Assembly (NCBI GenBank): GCA_964450955.1
Contig: CAYVFI010000053.1
Span: forward strand, 1 to 33,885
Source: CAYNWT01 sp964450955
GTDB taxonomy: Bacteria > Planctomycetota > Planctomycetia > Planctomycetales > Planctomycetaceae
Reading direction: 5' to 3'
DNA: 33,885 nt
Notes under the pieces: model-generated
Told to the model about the DNA's origin: nothing
The model's database searches: none
The model's input: only the letters and a program-made list of their open reading frames with translations
Translations under genes and position numbers: made by a program
Shown here: positions 32,497 through 33,885 of the stretch, one piece after another
How the letters are laid out: every line of letters begins with the position of its first letter
Position numbering within the stretch: the first letter of the stretch is position 1

Positions 32497-32528
32497 ACCT
32501 AGCTTAGCTAGCTATAGCTGAGCTAGGT
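32497..32528. repeat. 32-bp AGCT-rich inverted repeat
   Basis: The arms ACCTAGCTTAGCTA and TAGCTGAGCTAGGT pair over 14 bases with one mismatch, around a 4-base loop (GCTA). Built almost entirely of AGCT/TAGC units, it is unlike the surrounding sequence. It lies 65 bases beyond the stop of the right-edge minus-strand gene. There is no T-tract. Confidence 0.65.
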
Positions 32529-32592
32529 GCGTCACTCGAAAAGGTAGCCGAGGTGGGAATGCACTGCGCCACACCAGCTCGCCATCATTCGC

Positions 32593-33885
32593 TTATTGAT
32601 CACGCATTCGACGAGATTCACGTCTGAATGTGTCAACAGCGATCATTCGCCTGGCATAAAGCAAACCAAAGAGATTGCTGCCGATCTTGCAATCTCCGAT
32701 GAGCGTTCGACCAACATGACGAATCTCAAGTTGCAGGTTGTTGTTTTCTTCGTTCTGAGTCCCTAGCAGATGATCGGCTAGCGAAGCACAATCGGTGACA
32801 CCGGGAAGGCCATACCGGCGAAGCTCCCAAGAGTCATACACCGTCTCCAAGAATTTGAACAGAGAGCCCGTCGTCTCGTCGGAGTGATTCGTCAACCGAG
32901 CAGCATTTCTTACCTGGAGTCGGACTATCGGTGCTCTTGATCGGCTCGCTACTCGCTGATCGGAAAGCTCGATGCTGGGAGAATGCTCAACTGTTGCATC
33001 AGACAGGCAAAGACGAACTCCTTCGTCTGTAGTATTTACAACCAAAGCAGTTGCCCCCTTCCGTTTTGGTGGGAAGGGATATGGCAGTTGGCGGTAAAGA
33101 GAACTGTCGACTGCCTTGGTGTCTCCAGAAAGCATGGCAAGATCTTTCGGTGACACTTGGTTTCGTGTCTTGATCATTCCGTCAATCATCCAGCTCTTAT
33201 CGAGATCACGAAGGCCTGCGAAACACGCTACGCGGCCTTCCTTGAGAGTTTGAGCAAGTGTGTTGTCACTACCCAGCCGCTGAAGTACGGATTTTGTCAC
33301 CGCGCTCCCGAGGGTTGGAGGCAAGTTGAAGTCCACGTAGGCCGATGCTGCGTAGTCTGCCTCCTTGAACGCCCATTTTTGTGCGGATCGCCCCGGACTG
33401 AAGTTGTCGAGCCAAACCGAGAGTTGGCTCTTTTTCTTCGCCTCCAAACGGAAACCGCCTTCAAATGGCCCTCCTTCTTTGGGCCACTGTGTCCATGCCT
33501 GAGCAGACTCAATGTCAAACAGTAGTCCACGCAGTAACTGCAAATAGTTCTCACCAAGACCGCGTCGCAAGATGTAGTCTTCGATTCGCTCGTTGTCGTA
33601 TCGTTGCAACTTCACGCCAGCCTGTCGCTCCAAGACAGTTAGGTAGGCGTTTCTGAGTTCTTTTGGAACGGCACTTGGATTGAGATACAAGTACCACTCC
33701 TTGCCCCTCGCTTTTCTGGCAACGCGAGCGAGACTCTTGGTATCCAGCCTTATTGCATTCGAGTCTCCCCAAACAATCATTCCATTCTCGTACGCTGTTG
33801 AGAAGTCGGCCCAACGAATCTTCGGTTTCCCATCGGGAACTGGGGTGGCATTTCCACTGACCGACAAGGTTTTCTTGTACTTGGT
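32593..33885 (-). CDS. unidentified protein, 5' end outside window
   Basis: The minus-strand frame is open to the right edge. A TTG at 33867 is the only nearby possible start, and the codons upstream of it to the edge contain no stop, so the gene is probably cut by the window. At least 430 residues are visible. No family is recognised. The sequence is soluble-looking without transmembrane helices, with W-x-x-F-S-T-A-Y, an acidic/aromatic block G-P-F-E-G-G-F-R-L-E-A-K and a C-terminal R-R-E-S-R-R-M-R. Alternating hydrophobic strands in the first half (E-W-Y-L-Y-L-N; L-S-V-W-L) suggest an alpha/beta or beta-rich fold. There is no adjacent gene for context within the window. Confidence 0.7.
   Translation of the reverse strand, partial: TKYKKTLSVSGNATPVPDGKPKIRWADFSTAYENGMIVWGDSNAIRLDTKSLARVARKARGKEWYLYLNPSAVPKELRNAYLTVLERQAGVKLQRYDNERIEDYILRRGLGENYLQLLRGLLFDIESAQAWTQWPKEGGPFEGGFRLEAKKKSQLSVWLDNFSPGRSAQKWAFKEADYAASAYVDFNLPPTLGSAVTKSVLQRLGSDNTLAQTLKEGRVACFAGLRDLDKSWMIDGMIKTRNQVSPKDLAMLSGDTKAVDSSLYRQLPYPFPPKRKGATALVVNTTDEGVRLCLSDATVEHSPSIELSDQRVASRSRAPIVRLQVRNAARLTNHSDETTGSLFKFLETVYDSWELRRYGLPGVTDCASLADHLLGTQNEENNNLQLEIRHVGRTLIGDCKIGSNLFGLLYARRMIAVDTFRRESRRMRDQ

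Larger units (their letters stand above)
32189..32592. other. intergenic region between sulfatase and the right-edge gene
   Basis: About 400 bases hold no convincing gene. The stretch holds a short block at 32361-32386 resembling repeat sequence found at ends of REP-associated transposase loci (aatggttcctgacacc). It also holds a 32-bp AGCT-rich dyad at 32497-32528. No T-tracted terminator or clear promoter is visible. Confidence 0.4.

Overview
The window reads as chromosomal DNA of a planctomycete (Planctomycetota, probably class Planctomycetia). The evidence is a 23S rRNA operon with no 16S gene beside it, very large signal peptidases carrying inserted domains, a TPR/FG-GAP/ASPIC-UnbV protein, a BamB-like PQQ-propeller protein beginning with the usual W-P-Q-W-R-G-P motif, a secreted sulfatase, an NPYR-type membrane protein and a DUF6677-type protein. 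The genus is inferred from gene style, not from a 16S sequence.

Layout. 1-1765 (minus strand) holds tRNA-Ile, tRNA-Ala and the 5' part of the 23S rRNA gene. A plus-strand membrane-protein pair follows (1958-2970); its second gene encodes only 59 aa. Next is a minus-strand operon of two tandem signal peptidases and an LptB-like ABC ATPase (7679 to 3238). Then come a DUF309 protein with a strong terminator, an HD-domain protein and a secreted two-domain alpha/beta-hydrolase (all minus strand, 7834-11763). The accessory stretch 11855-13065 contains an ADP-ribosylglycohydrolase fragment, a possible small secreted protein and a small membrane protein. A cis-3-hydroxyproline dehydratase-like enzyme (minus) and the 972-aa TPR/ASPIC-UnbV protein (plus) are divergent. 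A secreted hypothetical protein, assimilatory sulfite reductase and folD follow. An ATPase/membrane-protein pair (22994-21334) comes next, with two 35-bp palindromes just upstream of it.

The most coherent system is at 23144-29289. A MerR-type regulator with a CarH/LitR-like C-terminal half lies divergent from a minus-strand lipid-modification operon: DCC thiol-oxidoreductase, FAD amine-oxidase-like enzyme, DUF1365, CFA-synthase-like methyltransferase and a second CFA-like methyltransferase. The first four genes overlap or nearly touch. The family association is known from light and singlet-oxygen responses in Proteobacteria. Here the regulator lacks the cobalamin His ligand, and the first methyltransferase lacks the Cys and His of the classical CFA bicarbonate site. 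This suggests a re-tuned regulator and non-standard fatty-acid chemistry. A PQQ-propeller protein with a strong terminator, a secreted sulfatase and an unidentified gene running off the right edge complete the window.

A dispersed double-hairpin repeat occurs four times, each time just downstream of a minus-strand gene. Its first stem shows compensatory changes.
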